This document shows positions 13,061 through 25,590 of a DNA stretch of 64,000 nucleotides, one piece after another. The position numbers were made by a program, and so were the translations under genes. The stretch comes from Clusia tigrina (Eukaryota; Arthropoda; Insecta; Diptera; Clusiidae), in assembly GCA_920105625.2 (NCBI GenBank), contig OV050033.1:129517821-129581820 (forward strand), in the 5' to 3' direction. The notes under the pieces are model-generated. The model was not told the DNA's origin. It made no database searches and saw only the letters and a list, made by a program, of their open reading frames with translations. The first letter of the stretch is position 1. Each line of letters starts with the position of its first letter.

Positions 13061-13450
13061 TTAACTCTTTCGCTCTATTAGAATTAAAATCCTCAAGAAG
13101 TGACTTCAATAGAGAGTTATTAGAGAGATTAAATAGAGAATTTTTACAAGCAAGTGGCAGCCCTGTCGAGTGCACTGCTTACACTTGGTGGCAATGTTTG
13201 TTCATATTTTGAGTCGCGGTTTTTTTTTGGGTTAAATTCTTTCTCTGAATGAACAGTTTTCACTTTTCATGAATGAAGAAGCAATGCAATGAAAATATTT
13301 GATTGTTTTTATTTTGGTGGTTTTTGTTGTTGTTGTTTTTCGTGTTTTGACGGCTACTTTGGGTGTGCGTGCCACAGTCTCTGATAAACGCACTAAATGG
13401 CAGTCGTCTGAGTGCGCTTCAAGTACACCTTCGGGCAAGAGCGAAAGCAA
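13061..13450. other. Spacer without recognised gene
   Basis: Mixed-composition sequence with a GTTGTTGTTG tract at about 13327-13340. No motif seen. Confidence 0.5.
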
Positions 13451-13454
13451 ATAC

Positions 13455-13560
13455 TCGTGACTACAACAACAACAATGATATCAATAACTACAAGAACAGC
13501 AACTGCAACAACACCAACTACAACAACAGCAACCACACCAACAGCGGTAGCAACCACAAT
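13455..13560. repeat. CAA/AAC-type triplet-rich tract
   Basis: Imperfect caacaacaa and aactacaac runs for about 100 bp. The Asn/Thr-rich frame over it (13363-13761) is likely composition-driven, although opa-like tracts also occur in fly coding exons. Confidence 0.7.
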
Positions 13561-13761
13561 ATGAAAGTGCACTTTTTTACGATTTATTCACACCTCTTTC
13601 CTGTGCCAAGTATTGAGTTGATGAGCTTTGCGGTGTGTTCTCGGTTGTTGTTGTTGCTGCTACCTCTGCTGTTATTTTGTCTGTTTTTTGCTGTATTTTG
13701 TAATATAAAAATGTTTCATTTTCAGCCTCAATTGCGAATTTCGATGCCTGACTTCCCATAA

Positions 13762-14510
13762 TTCGTTAACAAGCCTTATTTTTGGCAGATTTCCGCCACT
13801 GATACGCTTAAAGGACACGCTGCTTAGATTTTTGTTCCTGTCATGTGTGTAAGAGACTGAGTGCCTGTGTGTAGACTCACCCAATGTGGGAATACGAGTA
13901 TCTCGATCGTATTGTAATTTGCGGTTTGGCCAGTTTCGCAGCGGCTAATGCGTTGTTTACGTAAGTAACTACACACAATTACTGACGCTAATCCTTCAAT
14001 AAAGGACACATTTTTGGGCTACTGGTGAAGATGAGATTATGACAACTTTAAATATATTTTTTTCAAAATTTCGTCACTAGATCATTTCTTTTTGATTTTA
14101 TCTTATTTCTGTTTATCTCATTTATCAAAATATCCTTGATCTGAAAGCTAATTATATTTAAAATGGTTGTATACCCAGTTGAGTTTTGGAAAGTTAATTC
14201 TATTATTTTGAGGAAGTTTTCCCAGTTTCAGTATAAGATAGTTGCTTTCATTCACTTCATTGTATATGTTTATGTATTGTTTATATGGGAGCTGAACAAC
14301 CCCCAGCTCACAGTGTGTGTATGTAGGGTTACTCTTATTTACAATACTCGTACTAATTGTCATATAAGCACTGTATAAGCTTTACCTGAGATCAGTGCTA
14401 CACTGGTGAATTTTGGTTATATGAGAAGAGGGGCACGCCTTTTTAACACAGCTTGCTTCTAGGGAGAGTGCAGCCTACCTCAATTCACTACTATACTTAG
14501 GCGCTGGCGA
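13762..14510. other. Spacer without recognised gene
   Basis: AT-rich, several short frames on both strands, none with a recognisable motif. Confidence 0.5.
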
Positions 14511-14522
14511 ACGAAGCAGCTA

Positions 14523-14600
14523 AGGTACTAAGCCCAGGTACTAAGGCCAGGTACTAAGTCCAGGTACTAACCCCAGGTTCTAAGCCGAGATACTAAGACC
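14523..14600. repeat. 13-bp tandem repeat, 6 copies
   Basis: Units aggtactaagccc, aggtactaaggcc, aggtactaagtcc, aggtactaacccc, aggttctaagccg and agatactaagacc follow each other without gaps. Confidence 0.95.
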
Positions 14601-14924
14601 AAGTTTGTTTATCATTTTGGCAACACTGCGAACAAAAACGAAGCTAAAATTTATTTTATATGAAAATAGTCTATTTACTAACCATAATAAAACATCTGAC
14701 TGGGCATCACTCTGTTCAATTAATAGAAACAAATCCTGTTCCGTAAGTGACTCAGCCACTTCGCTGAGATTTACTGAAGAATTCCGTATATATTTCAAAA
14801 TAAAGCGACTTGGCTTAAGTCACCCAAAACATCTTTCAAAGATATATCCACACTATCCACAACAAATCCCTAGACGAATTACGTTCCACAACGATCACGA
14901 TTGCCACTTGAGATAAGCATAGTG

Positions 14925-15030
14925 TAGTAGAGATGACGACATTATGGTAGTCACAAATGACAATATGGTGGTGGAAATGACAATACTGTGGTAGAAATAA
15001 CAATATTGTGGTAGAAATTACAATATTCAA
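14925..15030. repeat. Short tandem repeat of about 20 bp, about 5 copies
   Basis: Repeated units of the form tgacaatatggtggtagaaa, with small differences, run from the tgacgacattatggtag block to caatattgtggtagaaatt. Confidence 0.85.
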
Positions 15031-15489
15031 AAAAAGTGTGGTGGTTATACAATAAATCCTGTATCATGATATATTTCCAGTTTTGGTCTTCCTGGACTAT
15101 ATTTCCGAGTCTCCCAGTACTTTTTAGAATTTCTGAGTGTCTCGATTATATATCAGAGTTTTTCATAATCTTCGAAATGCAATATACATACATATATAAA
15201 AATAAAAGAAAGCCAAAGATCGCTCTCAAACAAAGCACACATTTTTTGGAAAGGGTGGAATAGAGAATTGTGAAAGGGAATAGAGAGAGGTAACTTTGGT
15301 AGCTGTCTGTGACCACATATTAATTGAAGGAGATTATGCTTAACTAGTACTGAACTAGTTTCGAACACTACTTTATTTGATATTGTACACAGTTAAACCA
15401 AAGGAATTGGTGGGAATTCAAACACACTTACTACTAGTGTTCATAAAGGTTTTCGAAAGTTCAATTCGGAGTATCTTCGTGAAGCTACG

Positions 15490-15600
15490 GATTATCTAAC
15501 AAACCACTGGGACCACCACCCAATGAAATTAGGTATATCCGTCGCTGACCTCTGCCATATTTGTGGAAAACCCTGAACACATATGATTCCGTAATCGGCA
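15490..15600 (+). pseudogene. Possible C-terminal zinc-finger relic of a non-LTR element
   Basis: The plus strand reads ATDYLTNHWDHHPMKLGISV then ADLCHICGK, and after a one-base shift PEHI. This resembles the leu-thr-gly-his / kLGI / C-x2-C ... EH order of the C-terminal finger in R1, Jockey and LOA-type polyproteins. Only about 35 residues match and no RT or RNase H was recognised beside it, so the call is tentative. Confidence 0.35.
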
Positions 15601-15639
15601 TATTGAGACTTATCTATCTACATAGATCCAAATATCCCT

Positions 15640-16130
15640 TCTAAAATTAAATATATTAATTTAAAAAAATAATATCCTGCTACGATCATTGTCACACATC
15701 CTTCGTGGCAGGATAAAGAAACCAACTGAAGAAATTTCATACCCAAAAATATTGAAATAAAAATCTTTGCTAAATAAAAAAGCGTATTTTACTAAATTAA
15801 AATTTAAAAAAATTAAAATTTTTCTAAATATTAATAAAATAAAAAAACTATTTCAAAATATTTTATAAATAAAAATTTGTTTACATTTTTTTAAATAAAT
15901 ACAATAAAAAATCTATTACAAAAAATTTTAATATAAAAATTTTTTTTTGTTTAAAAACCTCCCAAATTTCAGCTGCGCAATAATGGCGGCCGGCAAACGA
16001 TTTGTTTCCACATCACACATTTCCAAAAACAAAAAGCAGCCGCAAACAAAACAAAAACAATAACCAAAAGCACTCAAAAATTATTCACACAAATGCACAG
16101 AAGAAACTGTTTCATTTGTTAAATAAAAAA
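15640..16130. other. A-rich spacer
   Basis: Low-complexity A/T sequence up to about 15950. Then a more balanced stretch has a pyrimidine run and an AG before ATGGCGGCC (15983), which opens only 28 codons. Confidence 0.5.
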
Positions 16131-16700
16131 AACGTGCACACACGTTGCCACACACACACACACTCTCACAAATAATTAAGTATAAAGTAAACTTAAAATG
16201 CTCCCACACTCATAGAACCCCCATTCCCCGATCATTCTTGAAGCTCAACGAGCGAGCAAAATATCACGGGCAAAAAACTGCCATTGTGCTGAAAAAGTTT
16301 ACGCAAACTGAGAGTGGGGAAACAAACGAGTGAACGTGAATGAGCGTGAATCAGTTCGCGTCGGCTAAAGAGTACCAAAGTTGCTGAGGAACAGTCAAAA
16401 TTTAATTCTGGTTAATTTGCCGGTACTTACGAAGCACCTCTCCAGCTCGTTCGTTCGTTCACTTCGTTCGTGCTCTGGTAGAAAGCTTTTATCCGCATAT
16501 TTTGTGCGAATTTTTCATTGATTGTGTGGGACGATCATGTGGCAAAAATTTGCATGGGAATATAAAGCGGTTGGCGGTGCACGGGGCGTGTTGCGCGCTA
16601 CACTTATGTACGTATTTGTAGGTTGTGTGCCGGTAAGAGGCCAAGCAACAAGCCAAGCACATGGTTTCTTTGGGACTTTCTTGTTGCGAAAAATTAAGTA
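16131..16700. other. Spacer of mixed composition, no recognised gene
   Basis: Contains a short (CA)n near 16140-16160 and a gttcgttcgttc run near 16450. No coding motif. Confidence 0.45.
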
Positions 16701-17580
16701 ATTAAAATAAAAATAAAATGAAAGTAAAAATAAGTTCATTGAAAATGGTGGTTTATTAAAGAATATTATAAATAACAATATAAGAATATAATAAAGAACA
16801 GTATAAATAAAATGAATTCATTAAAAATGGATGTTTATTGGAGAATATTATAAATAATAATACATACATATAAGAATATTAAAAATACAAATATAAGAAT
16901 ATTATAAATATGTATACGAATTTAATACATATAAATAAACTTACAAATAATTGTAAAATAAACAATAATTAATAATAATAATAATAATAAATAAAAATTG
17001 TAAAAAAATTTATTTTTATTATGTCAAAATTTGTTTGCAAGTTCAATTTGGCATTTAAATTAAATATAAATATACATACATACATATGTACATAAAAATA
17101 TATACGAATATACACATTTAAACGAATATTTTATGTAGATACATCCATACATACATATGTACATACATACATACATATATACATAGACTAAGTTCACATA
17201 ATAAAAAGTGAACTTCAAAAGATCCCAACACTGAAGTCGAAATACACATGAATACAAACGCATATACATACATATGTACATACACATATGGGAGAGGTAA
17301 AACATACGCCTCATGACCGCAATGATCTACATATGTACATATGTATACATGTATTTTTGTGTGTGCATGCGAGAGTTCTTTGTTTTTGCTTCTTTGTTTT
17401 TTCGCTGCTTTCATTTGTTTCTAATGTTCTCTGCTGTTGCTAAGTAAGAATTCTTTAAATTAATTTGACCGAACTTGTGTCAAAAATTCCTTTAGTCATA
17501 TATTTACATACAGTATGTATATAAATATATATACTAGTACATATACATATATATGCACATATCCCCATATATGCTTAGTC
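16701..17580. repeat. AT-rich tract with tacatacatatgtacata-type repeats
   Basis: Between about 17070 and 17350 and again at 17500-17560, palindromic catacatatgtacata words recur in short clusters. Frames over them (17060-17414 minus) are rich in Tyr, Met, Cys and Val only because of this repeat. Confidence 0.75.
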
Positions 17581-17900
17581 ATTTGTCAATAGGCGTGGCC
17601 TTCAAAACATTGTATGTAAGTAAAAATTTCATTTTTTATGTTGGCAAAAAATCTGCAAAAAGAAAAAAAAACAAAAACAAAATTTGTTTGCTTGTTTTAT
17701 TTACACCTTAAAGAAATGGTTAGTAAGGTTAAGTAAATTCTGATCGCAATGAAGTTCATTCTATAAACAAAATAACATTTTAAGAAATATTTCTTGATAC
17801 CTGAAGTAAGTTTCATGGGTAAAGTATATCAATTTATTTGGTCACTTTGTAATTTATGTAGGAAATTAATTTTTGTAATTTAACAACTTATTTATTGTAA
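17581..17900. other. AT-rich spacer
   Basis: No motif seen on either strand. Confidence 0.5.
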
Positions 17901-18432
17901 TTTATTTATCGTATTAAAAACATAGCGAAATATAAATAAAATAAAAAATTAGATAATAAATAATAATTAAATAATAAGTAAATAATTAAATAATTTTGAA
18001 ATAATAATTAAATAAATAATTCAATAATAATTAAATGATAATTAAATTATAATTAAATAATAAAATAATAATTAAATGATAATTAAATAATAATTAACTA
18101 ATAATTAAATAATCATTAAAAAAGAAGATAATAATTAAAAAAGAAGACTATCGACTTACTCACATAATTAAAAAATTAAATAAAACTTAAATAATTAGAT
18201 AATAATTATTTAATAATAATTAAGCAATTAAATAAGAATGAAATAATAATTAAATAATTAGACAACAACTAAATAATAAATCAATAATAATTAAATAATT
18301 AGATAATAACTAAATAATTAAATAATTAGATAATAACTAAATAATAATTAAATAATTAGATAATAACTAAATAATTTAATAATAATTAAAAAATTAAATA
18401 ATTAAATAATTTAATAATAATTAAAATTCAAC
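17900..18432. repeat. AT-only tandem tract (aataattaaataatta-type)
   Basis: About 530 bp made almost only of aataattaaa and gataataacta words, with interruptions near 18125-18180. It is a degenerate AT satellite-like tract. Confidence 0.85.
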
Positions 18433-18618
18433 AGAATATAAATTCAAAAACCAATTAGAAGGACAATAGAATGCCTCCCAGAGAAAGTCAAATTGAAGGT
18501 TACTCATACTCACCACCCGGATATCACTTTCCATGCCGTTACCTGTCATCAATGAATTCAGTTGCCAATCTTTCTCCTATCAAAATCAGCTGCAATCAAG
18601 CTGTAATAAGAAGCACCA

Positions 18619-18640
18619 ATACACACACACACACACACAC
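18619..18640. repeat. (AC)n microsatellite at retrotransposon insertion site
   Basis: Ten AC units end at 18640. The last bases belong to the 5' copy of the target-site duplication of the element that follows. Confidence 0.95.
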
Positions 18641-18648
18641 GAAACTAC
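18636..18648. repeat. 5' target-site duplication (13 bp)
   Basis: The sequence cacacgaaactac is repeated exactly at 23711-23723, right after the poly(A) of the R1-clade element. Confidence 0.9.
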
Positions 18649-19006
18649 ACAAGGCTTAGCTCAGGCTATTGTGGTGGTCACAGGTGGCGGATTGTGAAAC
18701 GTCCTGCATTGGTATTGCTACTGAGGCAGGTCAACTGCGTATAACCAATAAGCAGTCCCCGACCAAGAGCGGCACAAGTGGAGGGCGAGGTACAGTTCCC
18801 CAATGATCAAGAGAAGCCCGTATGCCCGGAAGAGATGGAACCGTCCGTAAATAAGGACCAGCAATGGGATGCCAATGTCGGTAAATAACCAAAATCCGGA
18901 AGCGTCTGACCCATAGTGGGCGTTTGTTCCCAGGTTAGGGACGGCTGTAACTAATACCTGGCAGTAGGTTACAAATGCTAAGGGTGGGCCCTGAAAAATA
19001 ACCCAA
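18649..19006 (+). other. 5' UTR of R1-clade element
   Basis: GC-richer than the flank and without a plus-strand frame. The minus-strand frame 18718-19119 is a shadow. Full-length R1-type elements carry their promoter here, but I saw no distinct motif. Confidence 0.6.
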
Positions 19007-20587
19007 ATGGAAATCAGCAAGGGAGATAAAGTTACGGTGCAGGGATACGGATACGCAGTACCGGCGGTTTTAGGGAGTGAGCAAGCGGGCTCCCGGCCGT
19101 CGTCATACAGCGACCGCAATGCAACAGGGGTGGCACACTTGACACCTGTTACAGATAATGCTACAAGTAGTAATCATAAGCGGAAAGCAAGCTATGATGA
19201 GGATAGCCCATTCATGACAAGTAAGCGCATCCCTCGATCACCACAACAGACACACGGAGGAGGAATTAGAGAAAGATCATCACCGCCAGCTATAGAGGTA
19301 GAAAAACCTACAGTTTGTGGTGATTTTAAGACCACCGAAACACCGAAGGGCGGCCAGCGGATAACAGTAACATCACTGATAGAGAGAATAGCTGCAAACC
19401 AGGCGACTACATCGGGCAAGAGTACTGTGGACTCCTTTGAACTACTTGGAGGTAAAATCATGGAACTAATATCCATGATCAGCTCATAGCGACATATCAA
19501 CCAACAAATGAGAGAGCTGTGTTGCAATATCGTTCAACTACATAAAGAAGAGTCGAACCATTGCCGAGACGCCGTATCAGCAGCAAATAAACCGTCGAAA
19601 ATGGTGCAGACATCGCCAGAACCAAAAGGTGCGAAGGAACAACACAGTCAGAGGAGGGAAAGGCCGGAGACCAGGAACTCTGAGAAGAAAGCCAAAGCCG
19701 AGGGTAAAGCGCAGAAGAAGAAAAAGGAACACCAGCAGACACCGGCGGAAGCAATAAAGAATAATAGCGAAAGCATCTGCTGTGAAGGCACACCTACGAA
19801 AAGAAAACAGAACACCCTAGTATTTGGCAAACAGTCTCAGCAATAAAGAGAAAACAGAGAGTACGTCCTGAAGCGATTATAATCTCAAAAAAAGGAGATA
19901 TCACATGCTGACATGCTCAAAATGATAAAGGGACAACCGGAGCTTCAGAAACTGGGTGATAATGTACAGAAGATACGGAAAACTGTCAAAGGTGATCTAC
20001 TCCTAACCTTAAAGAGAAAGACGGAGGGGGAAACCAACAAATATAGAGAATATCTGGGGAGGGCTCTACAGGATAAAGCGTGTGTCAAATCACTATGCCA
20101 GATGAAGACAATAGAGTGTCGGGATATGGACGAGATAACCACGATAGAACAAATGTCCGAGGCAATCACAAAGCATTTCCCAAATATGACTGCCCTAACA
20201 ACTAGCTCCATCATTAGCATGCTCAAAATGCAGGAAGGTACACAAGTAGCGCTAATCACCTTGCCTGTAACAGCTGCAAATGTACTCTTGGACACAGGTC
20301 ATGTACGCATAGGATGGGTAAGATTTCGACTTCGAGAAAACATTAAACCAACCAGATGTTATAAGTGCCTCGACTTTGGTCACGTAGCCAGACAATGTAA
20401 GAGCGAAGTGGACCGGACAGGGGAATGCCTTAGGTGTGGGAAAAAGGGACATGTGGCGAGAGACTGCAAAGCTCCACCAAAATGCTCTCTATGCGATATT
20501 AAAAGTGGAAATAACCACGGGACAGGCAGTTTTAAATGCCCAGCTTATAAGAAAGCAATACGTGTCAAGATAAGAAAGTATGTTTAA
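19007..20587 (+). pseudogene. ORF1 (gag-like, three CCHC knuckles) of R1-clade element, broken
   Basis: ORF1 binds element RNA and forms the ribonucleoprotein. The N-terminal half is hydrophilic and basic (KAEGKAQKKKKEHQQTP near 19700). The C-terminal half has RPEAIIISKKGDI and MIKGQPELQKLGDNVQKIRK, and the knuckles CYKCLDFGHVARQC, CLRCGKKGHVARDC and a third CSLC...H...C with a longer spacing (20350-20550). Breaks: an in-frame TAG at 19487-19489, a frame change near 19844 (a TAA at 19844-19846 lies in the old frame), and loss of two bases near 19898, where codons for the expected ITYADM run are short. From 19913 the frame is open to the end. Its last 8 bases overlap ORF2. The start ATG is the first in frame after the 5' UTR. 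Confidence 0.85.
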
Positions 20588-23521
20588 GTGCATACAGATA
20601 AACCTCAATCACTGCGAAGGTGCGCAAAGTCTCATCGAACAAACCGCAAAAGAAACGGGGGCAGGCATCCTCCTGATTATTGAGCCGTATAGGATACCTG
20701 AAGGAAACAACAGATGGGCGGCAGATGCATCAAAAACTGCGGCAACATGGATATGTGAGAACACACCTTTCGAGCGCAAAGCTGAAGTACCACAAAACGG
20801 CTTTGCATATGCCAAAATACTTGGCACCCACTTCTATAATTGCTACGCTCGCCCGAGCGCTACCATAAATAAATTTGATGACTTCCTGAACAGGATGGTC
20901 GAAGATGTCAGAGGAAAAACCCCTGTAATAATTGCTGGCGACTTCAACGCCTGGGCCGTGGACTGGGGTAGTAAAAGAACAAACATAAGAGGAACAGCAG
21001 TGTTAGAAGCTTTTACGGCGATGGACATGATTCTGCTCAATCAGGGCAACGCAAATACCTACACTAAAGGAAATGGGGGCCCAATTATAGACATAACATT
21101 CGCAAGCAGATCCCTCTCCAGGAAACTACGTTGGTACGTCTCGGATGCACTTACGTTAAGTGAACATACAAGAAGAGCACAAGCTCCAAAGGCCCAACGA
21201 AACGGCTGGAGCGTGAACAAAATTGACCACAGCATGATGGAATACACCATAAGCCAAATGGAACCTCTCCAAGGATCAGCAGCACAACAGACGAGGCATG
21301 TTATGGGGAGTCTGAAAAATATTTGTGATGCAGCAATGGCGAGGAAAAAACATGCGGCTGGCAGGAAACCTCTTTATTGGCGGAGTAATAGCATGGCTGA
21401 CCTGATGAAAGACTGCATAAAGCTAAGAAGACTACAACAGAGAGCAAAGAGAAAAACTGACTTCCAGCAACTACAGCAGAACTACAAATTGTAACGGAAA
21501 GAATTCAGGAAAGCAATCTCTGCTGCAAAAAGTAGTGGATTTAAAGCACTTGTGGAGAATATTGACAATGACCCCTGGGGAATGGCTTATAAGATAGTAT
21601 TGAGGCGTTTGAACAATGGAGCAGCAATCGTCCCAGTATGCCCCATCATCATGGCGAACATCGTCTCAACCCTGTTTCCAGCGCAAGAAGCCCCAAAGCT
21701 ATACCGAAGCTATGACTGTAGCCAGGAAATAATCGCAGAAGTCACCATAGATGAGGTAATAAGTGCGGCAAAAAGAATGAAGTCCCAAAAGACTCCTGGT
21801 TTGGATGGAATACCTAACTTAGTGCTAAAAACAGCAGTGCTCTCGCAGCCTGTTATTTTCAGCGATATGTTCACCAACGGTCTGAAAGAAGGAGTATTCC
21901 CGGAACGCTGGAAACGTCAACGATTAGTGCTTATTCCTAAGGGTGACAAACCACCAGAATTACCCTCTTCAAATCGACCTCTGTGCATGCTAGACACGGC
22001 GGGAAAGTTACTGGAGAGAATTATCTGCATGCGATTGGAGCCGTATCTGGACAGGCTGCTTGGAAACCAGTATGGATTTCGAAAGGTCGCAGTACAGTAG
22101 ACGCTATAGCTGCAGTTTGCGAAATAGCGCAAAGTGCTCTGTCGGGCACGAGATGGAAGGGAGGCGCTAAAGAGTATTTCGCAGTAGTTACCCTGGACAT
22201 TAGAAATGCGTTTAACTCCGCGAACTGGGAGAAGACATTAAATGTCTTAGCGGACCTGAAAATACCCCTTTATCTACAGCCTATGGTGAGAAATTACTTT
22301 GAAAACAGAGTAATAGTGTATGACACAAAAGACGGACCGAAGGAATATCCAGTAACAAGAGGCAACCCACAAGGATCTGTATTGGACCCGGTCCTGTGGA
22401 ATGTGATGTACGACTGCGTTCTAAGGATCCAAAAACCGACGCGTGTTAGTATTGTTGGCTATGCCGATGATATTGCTGTCGTAGTAGTTGCTAAAAAGCT
22501 GGAGCAAATTGTTGCGTAATGCAATGAAACAATTCGCAGTATAAAGGTATGGCTTCAGAAAAACGATCTTCAGCTGGCAGACAACAAAACGGAAGTGATG
22601 CTGATGAGCAGCCGGAAGGTGATGGAGACTATGACGATCCGTGTGGGAGAGCACAATATTACGTCCTCTCCAAACCTCAAATACCTTGGAGTTGTACTGG
22701 ATAGCAGGCATAAATTTAGAGACCATATGAGATATGCCAGCGAGAAAGCCTTAGCAAGGCTTATGCCAAACATAGGTGGTCCAAAACAGCCAATAAGAGA
22801 ACTTCTCACAAGCGTCACAAAGTCGATTCTCCAATACGCAGCTCCTATATGGGCCTCTGCCACTAAACATAAGTCATATACGAGTATGAAGAGTGCAGTA
22901 TCCGTATAGAGGCTGTCGTCGATAAGAGTGAGTTGCGGGTTCAGGACGGTATCAGATCATGCAGCTAGCGTCATTGCCAACTGCTACCCAGCCGATATTG
23001 TCGCTAGAAAGAAAAAACAGGCATACATGTCCCGGAAAAATAAGGATAACGGACACTCGGCAGAGAAGATCGACGAAGAACGCATCGTGGAATGGCAGCA
23101 CAGATGGGATAACTCGTCAAAAGGCCGCTGGACCTATGAAATGATACCAGATATCAAAACATGGATAACGAGGAAACATGGTGTCGTGAACTACTATCTG
23201 ACGCAACTCATATCGGACCATGGGTGTTTTAGGAATTACTTGCACAAATATAAGCACGTGGAGGATCCACACTGTCTCTATTGCGCCAATGAAATTGAGG
23301 ATGCGAGGCACGTTCTCCTAGAGTGCGTAAGGTTTGCAACACAGCGTCACCACCTCGAAATATTGAAGCGGAGGCCCCTAACCCCGACCGGATTGATACA
23401 GTTTATGCTCAGCGCGGAGAAGGCATGGGAAGAAGCGAATAAGATGGTCGTGCAGATAATGACAAGGCTACGACGGGACGAGCAAATAGGCCGATCAATA
23501 GCAAGAACAATTTGTAATTGA
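20580..23521 (+). pseudogene. ORF2 (APE endonuclease, reverse transcriptase, zinc finger) of R1-clade element, broken
   Basis: The ATG overlaps the ORF1 stop (ATGTTTAA). Endonuclease, residues 1-220: QINLNHCEGAQ, EPYRIPEG, AGDFNAWAVDWGSKRTNIRG, and SEH where SDH is usual. RT follows: KTPGLDGIP, LIPKGDKPP, GFRK/RSTVDAI, LDIRNAFNSANW, GNPQGSVLDPVLWN (family usually G-x-P-Q-G-S-V-L-G-P) and an intact GYADDIAV near 22460-22483. The thumb has YLGVVLDS. The C-terminal finger is CLYC...H...C near 23275. Breaks: in-frame TAA at 21492-21494 (Leu before, Arg after), a frame change near 22085 between GFRK and RSTVDA, in-frame TAA at 22517-22519 and TAG at 22907-22909. All other reading frame is kept, so decay is modest. 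Confidence 0.9.
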
Positions 23522-23710
23522 ACACACCTGCCCGGCGAAGCAATACCTTAATTGGCAAGTACCGACGGGAACACAGGATAAAGTGCGAAAGGGGGGTGGT
23601 TTAGTACGTAGGCACAAATAATAATTTATGAGTCAATCGTACATACGCTCAGCACGGGCTGACAGTATCTTCAGAATATTAACCCCCCTTGGCCGCAGCC
23701 TAAAAAAAAG
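23522..23710 (+). other. 3' UTR and poly(A) of R1-clade element
   Basis: Contains ggggggtggtttagtacgta, a cgtacatacgctcagcacgg stretch, attaacccccctt and a terminal taaaaaaaag. The G-run/C-run layout is usual for R1-clade 3' UTRs. Confidence 0.75.
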
Positions 23711-23723
23711 CACACGAAACTAC
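23711..23723. repeat. 3' target-site duplication (13 bp)
   Basis: Exact second copy of cacacgaaactac, found directly after the poly(A). Confidence 0.9.
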
Positions 23724-25590
23724 TGTGTTTGCGTGAATGATCTAAAAACACGTATCATAGAGAGTTGCACAGGGGAATGGTGCACAGTTGCACCAAACAA
23801 ATTTATACAAACAAATACACCAATTTCTGGGGGAGTTTTGCATTCAGCTTCAGCAGAGATAAATTTATTAATTGGTGCACATGTCAATAAATATCTATAA
23901 TCCTTTCATATTAACTTTAGTTTCGATTTTTATTCATATTCATTTTCTGCAATATGTTAGACTCGTTATGTTTTCAATGAAATATATATTATGCAATTTT
24001 GTAGTGTTTTTATCATATACATAAAATAAAAATGATGTGAATTTTTATATGAAATTTGAAAGTATGCATTGAATAAATCAGTTAAATAATAGTCGAACAC
24101 GAATAAGGAGGTCTTTACTGTGTTTTCATCATTCACTAAAATATATTCACCGCATTTTTTATGCAAATGCTACAATGTGCATGTCCCATCTGCATTTAAC
24201 ACTGCATATCATTTCAGCTGTCAACAGTCTATTCACCAGGATAAGACGCTCTGACTCTCCTCAATATGAAAATAAAGAACCTAGGTTTCCAATTGAATTG
24301 TATCATAGTGTAATTCCATACAGAGCCCGAGTGCCAAACAAAGAGAGAGGGTCAAGCAACAAAGAGAGCGAAACCACATGTTTGCTTTCTGTTCTTCTTC
24401 TTCTGCTTAGACGCCATTTTGGAGATTGTGATATAAGTTTGCTCCTTCGTAAGCAACGCTTATGTCATTTTTTTTACTATTTAATTGTAATTGAATAAGG
24501 AATTCTATGAATCCAACGCTTACTTTATAATTAAAAAAACAAACAAAAATATGGAGTCTGAAACGAACTTAATTATGGTTGGCGACTCTAATTTTCAACG
24601 AAAATTTCATAAATATAGGAGGGATATGTGGTACTTAGAAGAATCGAAGCAGCGCAGAACCAACGGTTCACTAACATGCAGACCTAAGCTAATAATAAAA
24701 TCAAGGTTGTTTAATGGAAAATACATACAATGCTAGGTACTACCCTACTATGGACATATCAATTGCAGACCAATCGCCTCTTCAGATGTTCGGAGAATCT
24801 AAATTAAAATTTATAAAGGGCCTTTTCAGGCATATTTTGTATTTAAACAACAGGAATATCCTGAAGATTTCAGAGAAGATTCATAGGTGTCATAGACAGA
24901 TCTGTCGACACGAAACAGTCTATTGAGCGGATATGGCAGAATCTTCCTTGTAAGACTTCTGTGATATTGTGGCAATAGAAAACTGATGGTTGGAATAGAT
25001 CTGTCGATGAAACAATATGCGGATGTGGAATAAACTTCCAGCGGAGTGTTCTCTAGTAATTGTGGCAACCAAAGTTGCGTGGGAATTAACTTTCAACTAT
25101 ATTTCACTCTGCAGACAATTTTCATTATTACTACTATATTCCGAAGTTGCCGATAATTCATGATCATCAGTTCTTCTTCCAAAAAAGATGAGTAGGGAGG
25201 TCCTTTTAGTATATCTAATACAAAGTTAAGTTGTAGTATTACACTAGTATTTTCTAGTATACCATACCAACAAACATTGAGCAATCACTAGAAATCAAGT
25301 ATATCCTACCATATACATATATCAAAAGAATGAGAAGCAGAGAAATATAAAATAAAGTTAATCTTATGTGGCAACTCAAACCGTTCGGGTCTTTATTTCT
25401 GACTGCATTATAAAACATTTTCCGAGACTATTTCGAGTATATGAGACTATCAGACCTAATCGATTACGTATATCATCGATGATAAAAGAAAACCATTTCA
25501 GAATTCGGTTTCTATTCTTTGAACTAATGTCGTTATGTGATTTTATGCACAGTTACACAGTGAGTTTGGTTACACAATGAGAATTGTTAG
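23724..25590. other. AT-rich spacer without recognised gene
   Basis: Several short frames (for example 24491-24736 plus) show no family motif. No repeat of note. Confidence 0.5.

Larger units (their letters stand above)
18649..23710 (+). mobile_element. R1-clade non-LTR retrotransposon, structurally complete, 5062 bp
   Basis: Bounded by exact 13-bp direct repeats and ending in an A8G tail. The order is 5' UTR (18649-19006), ORF1 with CCHC knuckles, ORF2 with endonuclease and RT but no RNase H, and a 3' UTR ending in a run of C. The absence of RNase H, the QINLNHC endonuclease start, AGDFNAWAVDWGS and a C-x2-C-x8-H-x4-C terminal finger fit the R1 clade (R1, Waldo, Mino, TRAS and relatives). 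Some members of that clade insert site-specifically, Mino at (AC)n and Waldo at (ACAY)n. This copy sits at the edge of an (AC)10. Both ORFs contain stops and frameshifts, so it is not autonomous. Confidence 0.9.

Noticed and set aside
15983..16070. ATGGCGGCC start after a pyrimidine tract and AG
   Set aside because: Opens only 28 codons of Lys/Gln-rich sequence into simple repeats; no donor or motif.
18718..19119. 133-codon minus-strand ORF
   Set aside because: Lies antisense over the 5' UTR and ORF1 start of the R1-clade element.
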